Assembly: GCA_943704425.1 (NCBI GenBank)
Contig: CALSCP010000904.1
Location: forward strand, 121,710-170,896
Length of the DNA stretch: 49,187 nt
Origin: Ministeria vibrans ATCC 50519
Lineage: Eukaryota > Opisthokonta > Filasterea
Direction of reading: 5' to 3'
Below, in pieces: positions 10,581 to 22,709 of the stretch (position 1 is its first letter; every line of letters starts with the position of its first letter). Position numbers and translations under genes: made by a program. The notes under the pieces are model-generated. The model searched no databases. It saw only the letters and a program-made list of their open reading frames with translations, and was not told the DNA's origin.

Positions 10581-11324
10581 CCGCATTCATGTGACAGTGA
10601 CCTATGCACAGAGTATGGATGGTGTCATTGGTCTGCGCGACACCGATGAACGACTCATTCTGAGCGGACGCGAGTCGTTCACACTGACTCACCGACTGCG
10701 AGCGAGTCACGATGCCATTCTTGTGGGCATTGGAACGCTACTGGCCGACGATCCGCGTCTCAGTGCTCGTCTCAACAGCGATCACGACATGGTTGAAAGT
10801 GAAAGCGACGCAGACCCGTCACTCAGCCAGCCACTGCCCATTGTGCTTGACTCACACCTGCGCACTCCCACCTCAGCGCGTCTCTTGCGCCGCCACCCCC
10901 TAATCGCCTGCAACCACAGTGCATCGTCCGAGCGCCAGTCTGCCCTGGAGGCAGCAGGCGCGCGAATTGTGCGTCTGCCATGCGACCCTGCTGGAACTCT
11001 CCTCTCTCTCACTGCGCTTCTCTCGCATCTCCATCAACACACATCTGTGCGCTCGCTCATGGTTGAGGGTGGTGCGTCCGTCATTCGATCATTCCTCGCC
11101 GCCCCCAACTTAGTCAGTGCGCTCGTTGTGACCACTGCGCCTCTCTTCGCCTCACAGGCCGATGCAGTCGTTGTAAGAAGAAGGTCATGGCCATTGCATA
11201 CACGGTCTCATTTCTTATTATATAGATTGGGAACATGAGCGGGCTGTTCCGGATGCGCGACGTGGTCTACGAGCGCTACGGCAACGACAGCGTCCTCTTT
11301 GCACACGTTGTTGCCCCTTTGTAA
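9607..11324 (+). CDS. Fused GTP cyclohydrolase II - RIB7-type reductase
   Basis: Five exons (9607-9693, 9751-9846, 9974-10107, 10161-11172, 11226-11324) give 475 residues. The N-terminal half is GTP cyclohydrolase II: zinc-type cysteines about C57, C68 and C70 (S-E-C-F-T-G, then C-D-C-G), the R-Q-E-G-R-G-I-G-L loop at about 93-101, and the Y-V-L-Q-D-D-G / D-T-V-T-A-N segment. After a Gly/Asp-rich linker (about residues 190-205), the C-terminal half is a RibD-C/RIB7-type reductase: [22 protein letters not shown], then M-V-E-G-G-A-S-V-I. In the fungal/archaeal route, cyclohydrolase II makes the 2,5-diamino pyrimidinone phosphate that RIB7 reduces with NADPH, so steps one and two are fused. A cytosolic location is likely. 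Its stop lies 42 bases from that of the kelch gene. Confidence 0.95.
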
Positions 11325-11366
11325 CATTAACTTCATCGCAATAAAAATGTACTCATCAGTCATCAT

Positions 11367-13011
11367 TTACTTGGGACCTTTCCCTTTGCCCTTGTGCTTG
11401 ACAGGAGTGCTCTGCGTGGCCGCCCATGCGTCGTACACGCGTGTTGCGTGCTCCTTTGCGGCCTTGTTTGCGTGTTTCCCGCTCAGGGCCTCGCCCGCAT
11501 CGACTGCCTGTGCATTGACAATGTCCAACCAGTCACTGCGCGTGCGCGAGAAGAACCCTTCGCTCGTCTCGCCTGCCTGTGGCTCAGGCAGCGGCAGTGC
11601 TTGCGCCGCCCGTGTCGCCGGCCCAACCTCATCCTCCTCTGATTCGTCCGAATCGTCCGACTCGTCGGATTCCTCTCCCGTTCCCTCAACGTTTTCCCAT
11701 TCATCGTCTTCGTCCGAGTCAATTACCCGCCCCAAATTCTTCAGCGTCTCTTCATCAAGCGCCACCAAACATCGCCACTCTACACACCGTATTATCATCA
11801 TAAAAATAGAAAAAAAAATCATTATAATAATAATAAAAATCATAAAAACAATAATATTAGTACCATCCAACTTGCTCAGGTCCAATTGCCAGAGATCCCC
11901 CAGAGTGACCTCACGCGCACCCGCATCAACTAGACCCCCATGAAGATAGGCAGTGTTACCAATAACGGCGAGCTTGGCATTGAACCGCGCAACGGGCCAG
12001 GCCTTGCGCTCACCAGACGCTTCTCCAGTGCCCTCCTCGTCAACATGGTCGCCATCTGCCTCTTCGCCGCGCAGTCGCACGGGATACCACTTGTGTGTGC
12101 TCAAGTTGTACACGTGCATATCGTTAAAGTACTCCGACTGCAAGTCCGACTCCTCGCCCGGATCCGAGTCGCACACTCCGCCAAAGACGTACAGTCGATC
12201 GCGCCACTGTGCACTCGCTGCCCCAGAACGTGCTCTTGGTGGCGTCCCTCCTCGCTTCATTTTGCTCCACAGCGCTCCGTTCACGTCCAGCTGCCACATG
12301 TCATCGTAGACGGCCGTCTGTTCGCTCGCCGCGCCCTTGACAGTTTCCTTGTGGTACCCACCATACAGACACACGGTGCTTTCGCCGGTGAACAAATGGC
12401 AGGCTGATCGCGGTGACGGTGCGGTCTGCAGCTTCATCTATAGCAAACAAGACAAACCAGTTTTTCAAACCAGTTTTTATTCACATAAATGAGAGGGAAA
12501 GAAAGGGTACCTTTGGGAGCCAGACGTGGTTGTCCAGGTCGAACACATGGACATCAGAGAAGAATTGACTGTTGATTCCGTCTGAGTCTTGAAATCCGCC
12601 GTACACGTAGAGACAGTGCTTGTGCACTGTCATGCGATGTCCACTGCGCGCACTTGGTCCTCCCTTTGCGTCAATCTATGGCTTATATGCGTGAGCAGCA
12701 GAAGAACAAACGGAAAAGCGGGGAATCTTTTTTACCTTGGTCCAGGCGTTGTCTTTGAGGGAGAGCATCCACAAATCGCGGAAGTGCTTGAACTGCAAGC
12801 CTGACGGTGACGTAAATTCCCCACCAAACAGCCACATTTGACCGCCCATTCGATCGATAGCAACCGCTTGGTGTGATGTACGAGGTGCCGGCGAGTTGCG
12901 TGAACTCACACGAGTGTACTCGAGTTTGTTCAATTTGAGATAGTACAAGTCGTTGCTGCACAAAATCCGATCGCCATTCACCTCTTCGCCCCCGAAAATG
13001 ATCAGTTCTTC
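11367..13011 (-). CDS. KLHDC4-like kelch-repeat protein, 5' end missing
   Basis: Four exons (13011-12736, 12675-12511, 12437-11864, 11779-11367) encode 475 residues and close in phase. Kelch blades are clear: E-E-L-I-I-F-G-G-E, M-W-L-F-G-G-E-F, Y-V-Y-G-G-F, V-C-L-Y-G-G-Y, Y-V-F-G-G-V-C-D and A-Y-L-H-G-G. An acidic D/E/S-rich region and a Lys-rich tail follow. Order and spacing match animal and fungal KLHDC4 proteins, whose function is poorly known. The first exon here starts with an acceptor AG and at the residue where the family normally has 60-80 more N-terminal residues. No such exon is visible before the (GA)n tract at 13078. Exon 3 to 4 is bridged by an AT-rich intron. Confidence 0.88.
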
Positions 13012-13074
13012 CTACAAGGAACAAGGGTATGACCAACCATAGCGCAGAAGCAACGACGAATAGAAAAGTTCAAC

Positions 13075-13120
<46 letters not shown>

Positions 13121-13164
13121 TTCAAGAGAGAGAGAGAGAGAGAGAGTTCAAGAGAGAGAGAGTT

Positions 13165-13211
<47 letters not shown>

Positions 13212-13384
13212 GGAGAAAGAAACAAAGTGATAGAGAGAGAGAGAGCGAGAGAGAGAGAGAGAGAGAGAGGAGGGAGGGAGAAACAAAGTGATAGAGAGAG
13301 AGAGAGAGAGCAAGAAAGGAGGAAGAATGAACAACGTGACAAAGAGAGAGAGAGAGAGCGATTGATTGTGTGCTTTTTTTTTAG
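13012..13384. repeat. (GA)n / GAGTTCAAGAGA tract between two 5'-truncated genes
   Basis: About 13078-13360 is GA dinucleotide repeat interrupted by GTTCAA and by two copies of the AAACAAAGTGATAGAGA minisatellite core (13229, 13292). It should hold the 5' exons of both flanking divergent genes but contains no coding sequence. The same GTTCAA-interrupted repeat occurs, in the other orientation, at 40800-40984. Confidence 0.9.
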
Positions 13385-14606
13385 CTGATGGTTGCGGAAG
13401 CACTGAACATTGTGACAGAGAAGTACTTTGCCATTCTGTTGGACCGTGGTGCGCAGGCACCCGTGATTGTGGCGAGCCAAGACGGCGGTGTGGACATTGA
13501 ACAGGTACCAAACACACAGTCAAAGTGTCAGATCTCGACGTAGCGCTGAAAAACTCCTTTGCTCCTTCTAGGTGGCGGAGGACACACCCGATCGGATTTT
13601 TAAAGAGGCAATCGACATTGAATTGGGACTGACGGACGAGCAGGCGCAGCGGTGTGCCAAGGCGCTGGGGTTTGAAGGGGCCAACCTGAGCGAGGCGGCC
13701 AAGCAGATGCAGCGCCTGTACGGGATGTTCACAGCCGTTGATGCGACACAGGTCGAGATCAACCCTCTGGGCGAGACCGACGACGGTCGTGTCGTGTGCT
13801 TTGATGCCAAGGTTAACTTTGATGATAACGCCGAGGTGAGTTGCAATATCACGCACACATACACACACACACACACACACAATTTGTATTAATTGACTGT
13901 GGGTGTAGTACCGACAAAAGGAGATTTTCAGCATGCGCGATACTCGCGAGGAAGACGCACGAGAGGTCGAGGCTCAGGCTGTAAGAAACTCTGGATCTGT
14001 TTTGTATGTATGTATGTGTGTGTTGAACTGACTGGCTTGCGCTGAATGGACTTAGGCGGGACTCAACTTTATTGGAATGACTGGTAACATTGGGTGTCTG
14101 GTCAACGGCGCAGGACTGGCCATGGCCACAATGGACATCATCAAGGTACATACGCAGTCATAATCACTTGCTCCCACTTACTCACTCGGTTGCTCCCGTA
14201 GTTCAACGGAGGAGAGCCGGCCAACTTCCTTGACCTGGGCGGTGGCGTGCAGGAGAGCCAGGTGACGGATGCCTTCCGCATCATCGTTGCCGACACGCAG
14301 GTGCAGGCCATTCTCGTCAACATTTTTGGCGGCATTGTCGACTGCGCTGTCGTCGCCCGTGGCATCATTGCAGCCTGCCAAAAGGTCGACCTCAAGCTGC
14401 CTCTGGTTGTCCGTCTCGCCGGCACCAACGTCGACGAGGCCCGCACACTCCTCAAGTCCAGTCCCGTCCAGATTATCTCAGCGTAAATCTATATTACTAC
14501 TGCATCGAAAATCGCTCCCATCATTCATTCCCCTCTCTATCTTTTGCACCGTAGTGAGTCTCTGGGTGAGGCGGCCGAGGCGGTTGTGGCAACGCTCAAG
14601 AAGTAG
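13385..14606 (+). CDS. SUCLG2: Succinyl-CoA ligase beta subunit, GDP-forming type, 5' end missing
   Basis: Exons 13385-13504, 13572-13835, 13909-13980, 14056-14145, 14202-14482 and 14555-14606 join in phase to 292 residues. The chain begins L-M-V-A-E-A-L-N-I, continues [49 protein letters not shown] and I-L-V-N-I-F-G-G-I, and ends at V-A-T-L-K-K. It resembles the GTP-specific mitochondrial beta subunit more than the ATP-specific one. The subunit pairs with alpha to convert succinyl-CoA to succinate with nucleotide triphosphate formation in the TCA cycle. About 120 residues of the ATP-grasp domain plus the transit peptide are absent: the first exon begins at an acceptor (TTTTTTTTAG) with only repeat upstream. 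The stop faces the glucosidase II beta stop 59 bases away. Confidence 0.93.
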
Positions 14607-14665
14607 AACAAAAAATGAAGACAAAATATTGATTGATTGAAAGAGAATAAAAGGTATTTTTCTTG

Positions 14666-15881
14666 TCACAATTCGTCGTCGCGTGGCTCTTCATGGCCCG
14701 TCTGCTGCTGTTGTTGTTGTTGTCTCTGGAAGGCATAGTCGGCATCGGTGGCCCAGCAGGCGGCGGGTGAGCTCAATACAGCCGTGTATTCGCACTTGTT
14801 GGGCTCGGCCACTGTACTCAGCTGCTGTGACTCACCACACTGAACTTTGACGACAATCGACCGGTCTGGTCCTCCCCAACACTTCTGCCCATGACGGAAC
14901 TGCATTTCACCGTACCGCTCTGCTCCCTCGCCGTCTTCCTTCCACGAGCCCCATTTCCTAACATACATACACACGAGTTAGGTTCCAAACGCGCTCTTCT
15001 CTCTTGTTTCTTCCTCCTCTTTCTATTTGTTTCTCTCTCCCTATCGCGTTTTTCTCTCTCTATCACTTTCTTTCTTTCTTTTTTTTGCACACACTCTCTC
15101 CCTCCTCCCTCCTCTCTCGCTGCGTGTGTATGCGCAGCGTGTGCTTGGTGCTTGGTGACGTACCCGAGTGTCGTGCGTGATCCTCCCTTCTTGGACTCTT
15201 GCGTCACTTGATCAAACGGACACAGTCGGTATTTGTACTCGGACGTCACGTACTCAACACACTCGCCCTATAAACAAATAAACAAACAAATAAATCACCC
15301 CACTTTGTTACTCTCTATCGTTTGATCACCTCCATTGGTTGGAACTCCTCATTTGGTCCATAGTCAACACGCAATTTAGCCTCAAGATCGCTTGACACAA
15401 AAAAAGAGACAAAAGATGAGTTGACGGACTCTCTGTCTCTCTCCCTGACATACTTGATTGTGTTCTGCAGCTTAGTCACATCCGAATTAGCGTTGGTCAG
15501 CGCATTCCGCGCCTCGTCGGCAGCTAAAACACACACATACAGTCAACATTGACACCACCAACACAAAGACGCACCTTTGATGAGTGTCTGCGTCTCCGGT
15601 GGATACTCTGGCATGGGTTCGTCGTCTGTGTCTCCCTTCCCATTATCCTCTTCATTCCCTACACATACGAAACGAATTTATTCTCTTCCTTTTTCGAGCC
15701 ATTTCCCCATTTAATCACACATAATATATAGAAGATAAAAGATATAAAAATATACAATAATAATAACAGACACTCATAGATACAAAACGTGTGTTTTTGT
15801 TTCGCTCACCCGAAAACCATCCAGAAAACACGTTACGAACCTTTGTCCACACTACAAATGCAACCATAAACACACAAACAA

Positions 15882-15913
<32 letters not shown>

Positions 15914-17133
15914 ACACACACACACACACATACACATACACACACACCAAAGACAAAAAATACTCATATCTAAACACCAATATACTACATAACCCCATCA
16001 TACAACGGAATAGACCACACCACACAACCTTGCTCACCATTCTCATCGTCCACTGGAGCATCTTGGTCATCCACTCCTTCCTGCTCCTGTGCGCGTGCCG
16101 CTGCCTCCGCATCGCGCGCCGCCTCCCGTGCCTCATCGCGCGCTGCCTTTCCTGCATTCCATGCGTCCTCGTGTTCCTTCTTAGCCCGCTGCTCAATTTC
16201 CTCCGCCTCGCGCTTCGCTTCCTCCGCCGTCGTCTGCGCCGTCTGCTTCTCCGCCAGCTCCGCTCGAACCGTCACCAGCTCGGCCTCTCGCTCGCCCTTC
16301 TTCGTCTTTCCTTGCAATGCCCACTCTTGTCGTGTCTTGTCGCCACTCAAGCGTCCCATACGCTCCTTGTGCGCCGCTCGCAGCTTCTCCTCACCGAGTT
16401 TGCGGCAAGTGTTCTCGCACACACCGTCCACTTCGTCCGACGCATCGCAACAATCGCACACACCATCGCCCACACGCGACGATGGAATGTAGTAGCCCAC
16501 GTGGTGGCGGTTCACACACCAGAACTGACCATTGGGACACGCACTCGTGCCAGGCTCGTCAGTCCCATCGGCACAGTCGCAAAAGTCATCGTTCACCGAC
16601 GACAGCGGAACCTCCACACTACACGGCCATCGTCAAGCGTCCGCCCCGCCACGAAAAGTAAGGACCCCCTCCTCCCCTCCTGCTTACCTATTGCCGTCGC
16701 ATCGAATGGGTCCTCCCGACACAAACACAGATGTTTCTACAGACGAACTATCAAAACGTTTTCTCTTTGGTATTTCAGCCCAAGAAAAACACACAGGGAC
16801 AGCCTAACGTGGCCAGCGACAACCCTTCAAATGTCAACTGTGGCATGCATGCGCAACCGGTGCTTGCTTGTGCATATACAAGCGATACAATCGGAAACGA
16901 CGGAAACACGCACAAAAAAAAAAAAAAAAAAAAAAAAAAAAGGTGCCACATCAGACACATCCAGCAGACCAAGAGCACAGGCGGCACATGGAATCCACAG
17001 TGCGGAACGTACTATCAGGTTTGACGCCCAGCGGGAACCTGGGCTTTGCCGCAGACGTCTCTGCTGCGACTGGTAAAGCAACGGTGATCGCAAACAGCGC
17101 AACCAGCACACCCACAAGCACTCGGCTGATCAT
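14666..17133 (-). CDS. PRKCSH: Glucosidase II beta subunit (ER)
   Basis: Nine exons (17133-17013, 16736-16688, 16618-16038, 15851-15810, 15658-15575, 15523-15454, 15390-15330, 15267-15164, 14957-14666) give 467 residues. Signal peptide at 1-24. Two LDL-receptor-A-like modules follow, with [17 protein letters not shown] and [14 protein letters not shown]. Then come a long Glu/Arg/Ala coiled coil, an acidic stretch, and the C-terminal mannose-6-phosphate-receptor-homology domain ([24 protein letters not shown]). The last residues are R-D-D-E-L, a variant ER-retrieval signal. The protein recruits the catalytic alpha subunit, which trims glucose from N-glycans in the calnexin cycle. A Gln run precedes the tail. 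Confidence 0.96.
15885..15946. repeat. CA microsatellite in intron
   Basis: CA/CG-CA dinucleotide array inside the intron 15852-16037 of the glucosidase II beta gene. Confidence 0.9.
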
Positions 17134-17402
17134 CGCCCCGTCTCTCTCTCTCTCCCTTTCTCTCGACTATTATAACAACACACAACAGGCGCCGCGCAGC
17201 CAGTGAGTGGGAACAAATTAAAAATGTGATTATTGTGAAGTGTGAACGATTGACGATTCAAAAGTTTGAATGATCAGTCAACTAGTCAATGTCTTCTTCT
17301 TCACTAATCACTTATTTCTGTCACTATCGCCAGTCACTAGTGACTACGCTTTCTTTTCTTGTCGTTGTTTTCCATCTTGTCTCAGTCTCCCATTCTCAGA
17401 GA
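17134..17402. promoter_or_regulatory. Shared divergent promoter, glucosidase II beta / prenyltransferase alpha
   Basis: 269 bases between start codons. It contains a dense cluster of AGTCA/TGACT pentamers at about 17274-17343 (GATCAGTCAACTAGTCAATG, CAGTCACTAGTGACTAC) and a near-palindrome ATTCAAAAGTTTGAAT at about 17255. A CT-rich stretch (17144-17166) immediately flanks the minus-strand start. Confidence 0.55.
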
Positions 17403-18786
17403 TGGTAAAGAAGCAACCGGCTTGAAAAAACATTTTGGTTTGATCGATTTTCTTTTCTCTTCAGACAACTCGCTATGCTGACCGCCCCGAATGGAGCGAC
17501 ATTACACCTGTGCCGCAAGACGACGGGCCCGATCCCGTCGTACCCATTGCCTACTCAGACGACTGTATGTTTTTTGTGTATGTGGACGAAACAACTCACA
17601 AATCGTTTGGGGGTTTCAGTTCGCGATGTAATGGACTACTTTCGTGGCGTTCTCGCGGCGAACGAGCGGAGCGAACGCGCCCTGGAGCTCACCAAGGATG
17701 TTATTTCTTACAATGCGGCGAACTACACTGCATGGTACGCGTGTGACGGTGCGGCGGAATGGCAAAACGACTGACAGCCGTGTTCTTCGCCTCCAGGCAC
17801 TACCGAAGGCTACTTTTAGACGCGCTCAAGTCCGATCTGAACGAAGAGCTCGAGTACACCGAGGACGCGGCGAGAGACACGCCGAAAAACTACCAGATCT
17901 GGTTCCACAGACGCGCCATTGTCGACCGACTGCGCGATCCCTCGCGCGAACTCCAGTTCACCTTTGATATCTTACTTGAAGATGCCAAAAACTACCACGC
18001 ATGGGGTCACAGGTGAGGCTGTGGCAACAAACGTACTTGGGAATTGGAATGCGTGCGCGCACACCTCTTTCCTTCCCGTTTTCTCCCTTACAATCTAACG
18101 ACTTTTGCTTCCATAGACAGTGGGTGATTCGCGAGTTTTCGCTCTGGGACGACGAACTGGCATTTTGCGAGAAACTACTGAGCATGGATGTGCGCAACAA
18201 CTCGGCGTGGAACCAACGGTACTTTGTTGTGACCAACACGACGGGTTTCACCGACGAGGTGATTGCACGTGAGATTGCCTATACGGAAAAGCAAATTGCC
18301 ATGGCGCCCAACAACGAGAGTGCGTGGAACTACCTGCGCGGACTGGTGCGCGCGCGTCGCTTCAGCGAATTCCCGCAAATCAAAGCACTCTGTGTTGCGC
18401 TTGAGGAGCGACATATTGTGTCGCCACACGCACAGTCGCTCATGCTCGACATGCACGAGGAGGACATGCGTGCAGGCAACGCAGAAGCAAAGGCCCTTGC
18501 CTTGGCAGTAAGTTTCATGCAGAGAGAGGGAAAGAGGAGGGAGGAAGAAAGAAACAAAGCGATAGAGAAAGGAGGGAGAGAGGAGAGACGAGAGAGAGAG
18601 AAGAGAACAGATAGGGGCGAGTAGAGAGGAGAGAAACGAAAGGGAAACGAGCGAAAGAGAAACGAGAGAAGAACAAAATGTCTCACATTCTGCTGACTGT
18701 AGGTGTGTGAGCGACTGAGCACACTTGACTCAGTGCGCATTGCATACTGGCAACACCGTCACACCCTCATCCAATCTCACCAATGA
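17403..18786 (+). CDS. FNTA: Protein farnesyl/geranylgeranyltransferase alpha subunit
   Basis: Exons 17403-17405, 17465-17564, 17620-17734, 17797-18012, 18117-18507 and 18703-18786 give 302 residues with exact phase closure. The first coding exon would be only the ATG, followed directly by the donor GTAAAG; no other in-frame ATG precedes the conserved T-R-Y-A-D-R-P-E-W start. PPTA repeats are obvious: [50 protein letters not shown] and [10 protein letters not shown]. The protein is the shared alpha subunit that pairs with FTase and GGTase-I beta subunits to prenylate CaaX proteins in the cytosol. The last intron (18508-18702) holds a GA-rich minisatellite. Confidence 0.96.
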
Positions 18787-18881
18787 TAACCCATAAAATT
18801 AAAAATAAACATAACCAGTCTCAAAAGAGAGTTGCAAAGAGAAGAAATGGATTCTCTTTTCGTTTTCTTTTTTTCTTGTTT

Positions 18882-20227
<1,346 letters not shown>

Positions 20228-20567
20228 TTGTGTGTGTGTGTGTATGTATATATGGGTGTAGGTGTATGTGTCAGTTCGAAGGAGGGCTTAGCCTTTCTTT
20301 CGAGGGATGAGTCGAATTTTTTTGACCATTTATAATTGTATTTTGGTGAATGATCATTCTTGGCAATTGACTCAAGTCAACAGACAACGGATATTCACTT
20401 GGCAGGAGCGCTCATCGTAGAGTTGACTTCCCCTTAAGTGAGGTGCGGCATGATTGGCGCTGCGCGCACCGTTCGTGAGCGGCTCTTGCTCGCGCGGAAT
20501 TGAGATGATCAATCAGTCGAGCGACAGTCGAACTGCGAAGCACTTCTTTTTTCTTTTTTTTTGTCTC
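20228..20567. promoter_or_regulatory. Shared divergent promoter, UBE2D / eIF4B-like
   Basis: 340 bases between start codons. It holds a GT microsatellite (20228-20275) next to the E2 start, then GACTCAAGTCAACAGACAAC at about 20369 and CAATCAGTCGAGCGACAGTC at about 20510, again AGTCA-type pentamers. Confidence 0.5.
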
Positions 20568-21298
20568 ATGTCGAAGAAAAAGGGACAGACCGTGTCGGTA
20601 TGTCAATAAGAGAGCCACAGCGCTGTTCATATCCGCGCGGTCTGCGTCTGCAGCTGTGCTCGTTGCGTCGTCTGTCGCTTTTTTTTTTCTCCTTTTGTGC
20701 CTTTTTGACATTTTTTTTTTTCCGTAGCTCCAAGACTTCCTTGGCGGCAGCGAGGGTGCGTCAGCATCGCCTGGATGGGGTGATGAGATCTCGGCTCTGC
20801 CTGAGCGTAAGCAGATGACTGTGGTGTTGTCGCGTAGTGTGGTTTGCGGCTGTTCGGTCGACTTCGCAAACACGCGCTCACAAAAACATTTCTCGCTCCT
20901 CTTTGCTCTCTTCTAGCGTCCCACGGAGACTACCGCAGCGGTGGAGGCTACGACGACCGTGAGCGCAGTCGCGGCGGCGGCGGTGGCTACAGCGACCGTG
21001 AGCGCGGCGGCGGCGGCGGATACGGTGGCAGTGAGCGTGGTGGAGAGCGTGGCGGCTATGGCGACCGTGACCGCGCTGGTGGATACGGCGGCGACCGTGG
21101 TGGCTACTCCGACCGTGGCGGCGACCGTGGCGGCTACGGCGACCGTTCCGAGCGACGTGAACGCGCTCCCGTGCCAATGCCGACTGAGCCCCCCTTCACC
21201 TGCTACATTGGCAGCCTTTCGTACGACGTGTGCCGCGCCGACATCGAAGGGCTCTTCCCCCCGGAGAAGGTAAATCCCGACAAATACCAAAGGAATCA

Positions 21299-21339
<41 letters not shown>

Positions 21340-22044
21340 GATTATATTAATTTTCATTATTATTGTTTGTGTTTTTAATTTGGACAGATTGCGAATGTGC
21401 GCCTGCCACTGGACCCGCGTGCCAACCGCGGCAAGGGGTTTGGCTACGTTGAGTTTGTGGACCAGGAGTCGCTGACGAGAGCACTGGAGTTTGACGGTGA
21501 GGACTTTATGGGCCGACGACTGCGCATCGACATTGCGGAGGCACCGGCGAGCGGACGCGGCGGAGCGAGCGGCAGTGAGCGCAGCGACAGTGACCGACAG
21601 TGGCGCACCAACGCAGCCCCGCCTCCGCGTGAGTCTCGCGCACCCACAGACCGTCGTGACCGTGGCAGCGACCGTGGTGACGACCGTGGCGGACGCGGTG
21701 GCTTTGGCGGTGGCTTCAGCGACCGCAGTGGCGGTGACCGTGGCGGTGACCGTGGTGGACGCGCCGAGCGGCCCCGTCTCAACCTGCAGCCCCGTACAGC
21801 TGCTCCAGCCACCTCCGACTCCTCCTCTGCGTCGGGCGGCAGCAAATCCAACCCGTTTGGTGCAGCGCGTCCCGTCGACACCACCAAGAAGATGGAGGAG
21901 ATTGAGAAGCGCCTGCAGGCACAGCAGCTCAAGGACAAGGAGGCCAAGGACAAGCGCGACGCGGCGAAGGCCGTGGCGGACGCAGACGCTCCTGCCACTG
22001 CCGACCCTGCTGCTTCCGCTGAGCAGACCCCAAAGGACAACTGA
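20568..22044 (+). CDS. eIF4B/eIF4H-like RNA-binding translation factor
   Basis: Exons 20568-20597, 20728-20806, 20917-21269 and 21388-22044 give 372 residues. The N-terminus [16 protein letters not shown] plus S-P-G-W-G-D-E matches the eIF4B opening. An RGG/DRG-rich segment (about 45-125) follows. One RRM spans about 132-205, with RNP2 C-Y-I-G-S-L and RNP1 G-K-G-F-G-Y-V-E-F, then I-D-I-A-E-A. A second Arg/Gly/Asp-rich region and a C-terminal charged helix with [12 protein letters not shown] and E-K-R-L follow, as in eIF4B. It would stimulate eIF4A helicase during ribosome recruitment to mRNA. The RRM is split by an ATT-microsatellite intron (21270-21387). Confidence 0.92.
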
Positions 22045-22276
22045 GAGAAATTGTAATGGCTCTCTCTCCCACTCACTCACTCTCTCTCTCTCTCACTCTC
22101 TCTCTTTCTCTCTCCCTTCTCTGTCTGTCTGTATGTGTTTCAAAATGATATTACAGACGCAAAATAAAATAATAAATACACTGAATGCTAAATTTCAATC
22201 CAAACTAGAAAAAAGGTTATCTTATTCATTTTATTAATAAACAAGAGAAAAAGAAAAAAGAGAAAAAAAATAGGAA
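22045..22276. terminator. Convergent 3' region, eIF4B-like / PI4K beta
   Basis: CT-rich run at 22078-22121, then AAAATAAAATAATAAATACA (about 22160-22180), a likely poly(A) signal for the plus gene. The minus gene stop is at 22277, so transcript ends must nearly meet or overlap. Confidence 0.55.
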
Positions 22277-22657
22277 TTACAAGAGAATACCATTGGTATA
22301 ATACTGAAAGTTATCATACAAAGAAGTGCGATAGGAAGCAATGCTCTGGTCGACCATGCGCTCGACGAGGGCGTGGATATGAGCCTCAGTCTGGCTCACG
22401 CCAAAGCGCTCCTTAAGCGCGCGCAGGGTGTCGGTGCCGCCCGAGGCAAAGCACGGCATGCGCGACCCCACTGCCATGATCTCAACAACCGACACAATCT
22501 CCATTGAGTGTTTGCGTGCCGCAAGGAATCCCTGTGTGTTTGAGAGAATGTGTGAGTAAGAGAAAGCGAGACACGACAAAGAAAGTGTGCGTGTGTGAGT
22601 GTGTGTGCGTTCGTTACGTTGTGAGTAACTCGTAAGCACATTTCGAGTGAGACATGT

Positions 22658-22709
<52 letters not shown>

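Noticed and set aside
13029-13388. Open frames encoding Arg-Glu or Leu-Ser dipeptide runs
   Set aside because: They are translations of (GA)n/(CT)n dinucleotides, not genes. The same applies at 25681-26035, 29977-30530 and 40739-41143.
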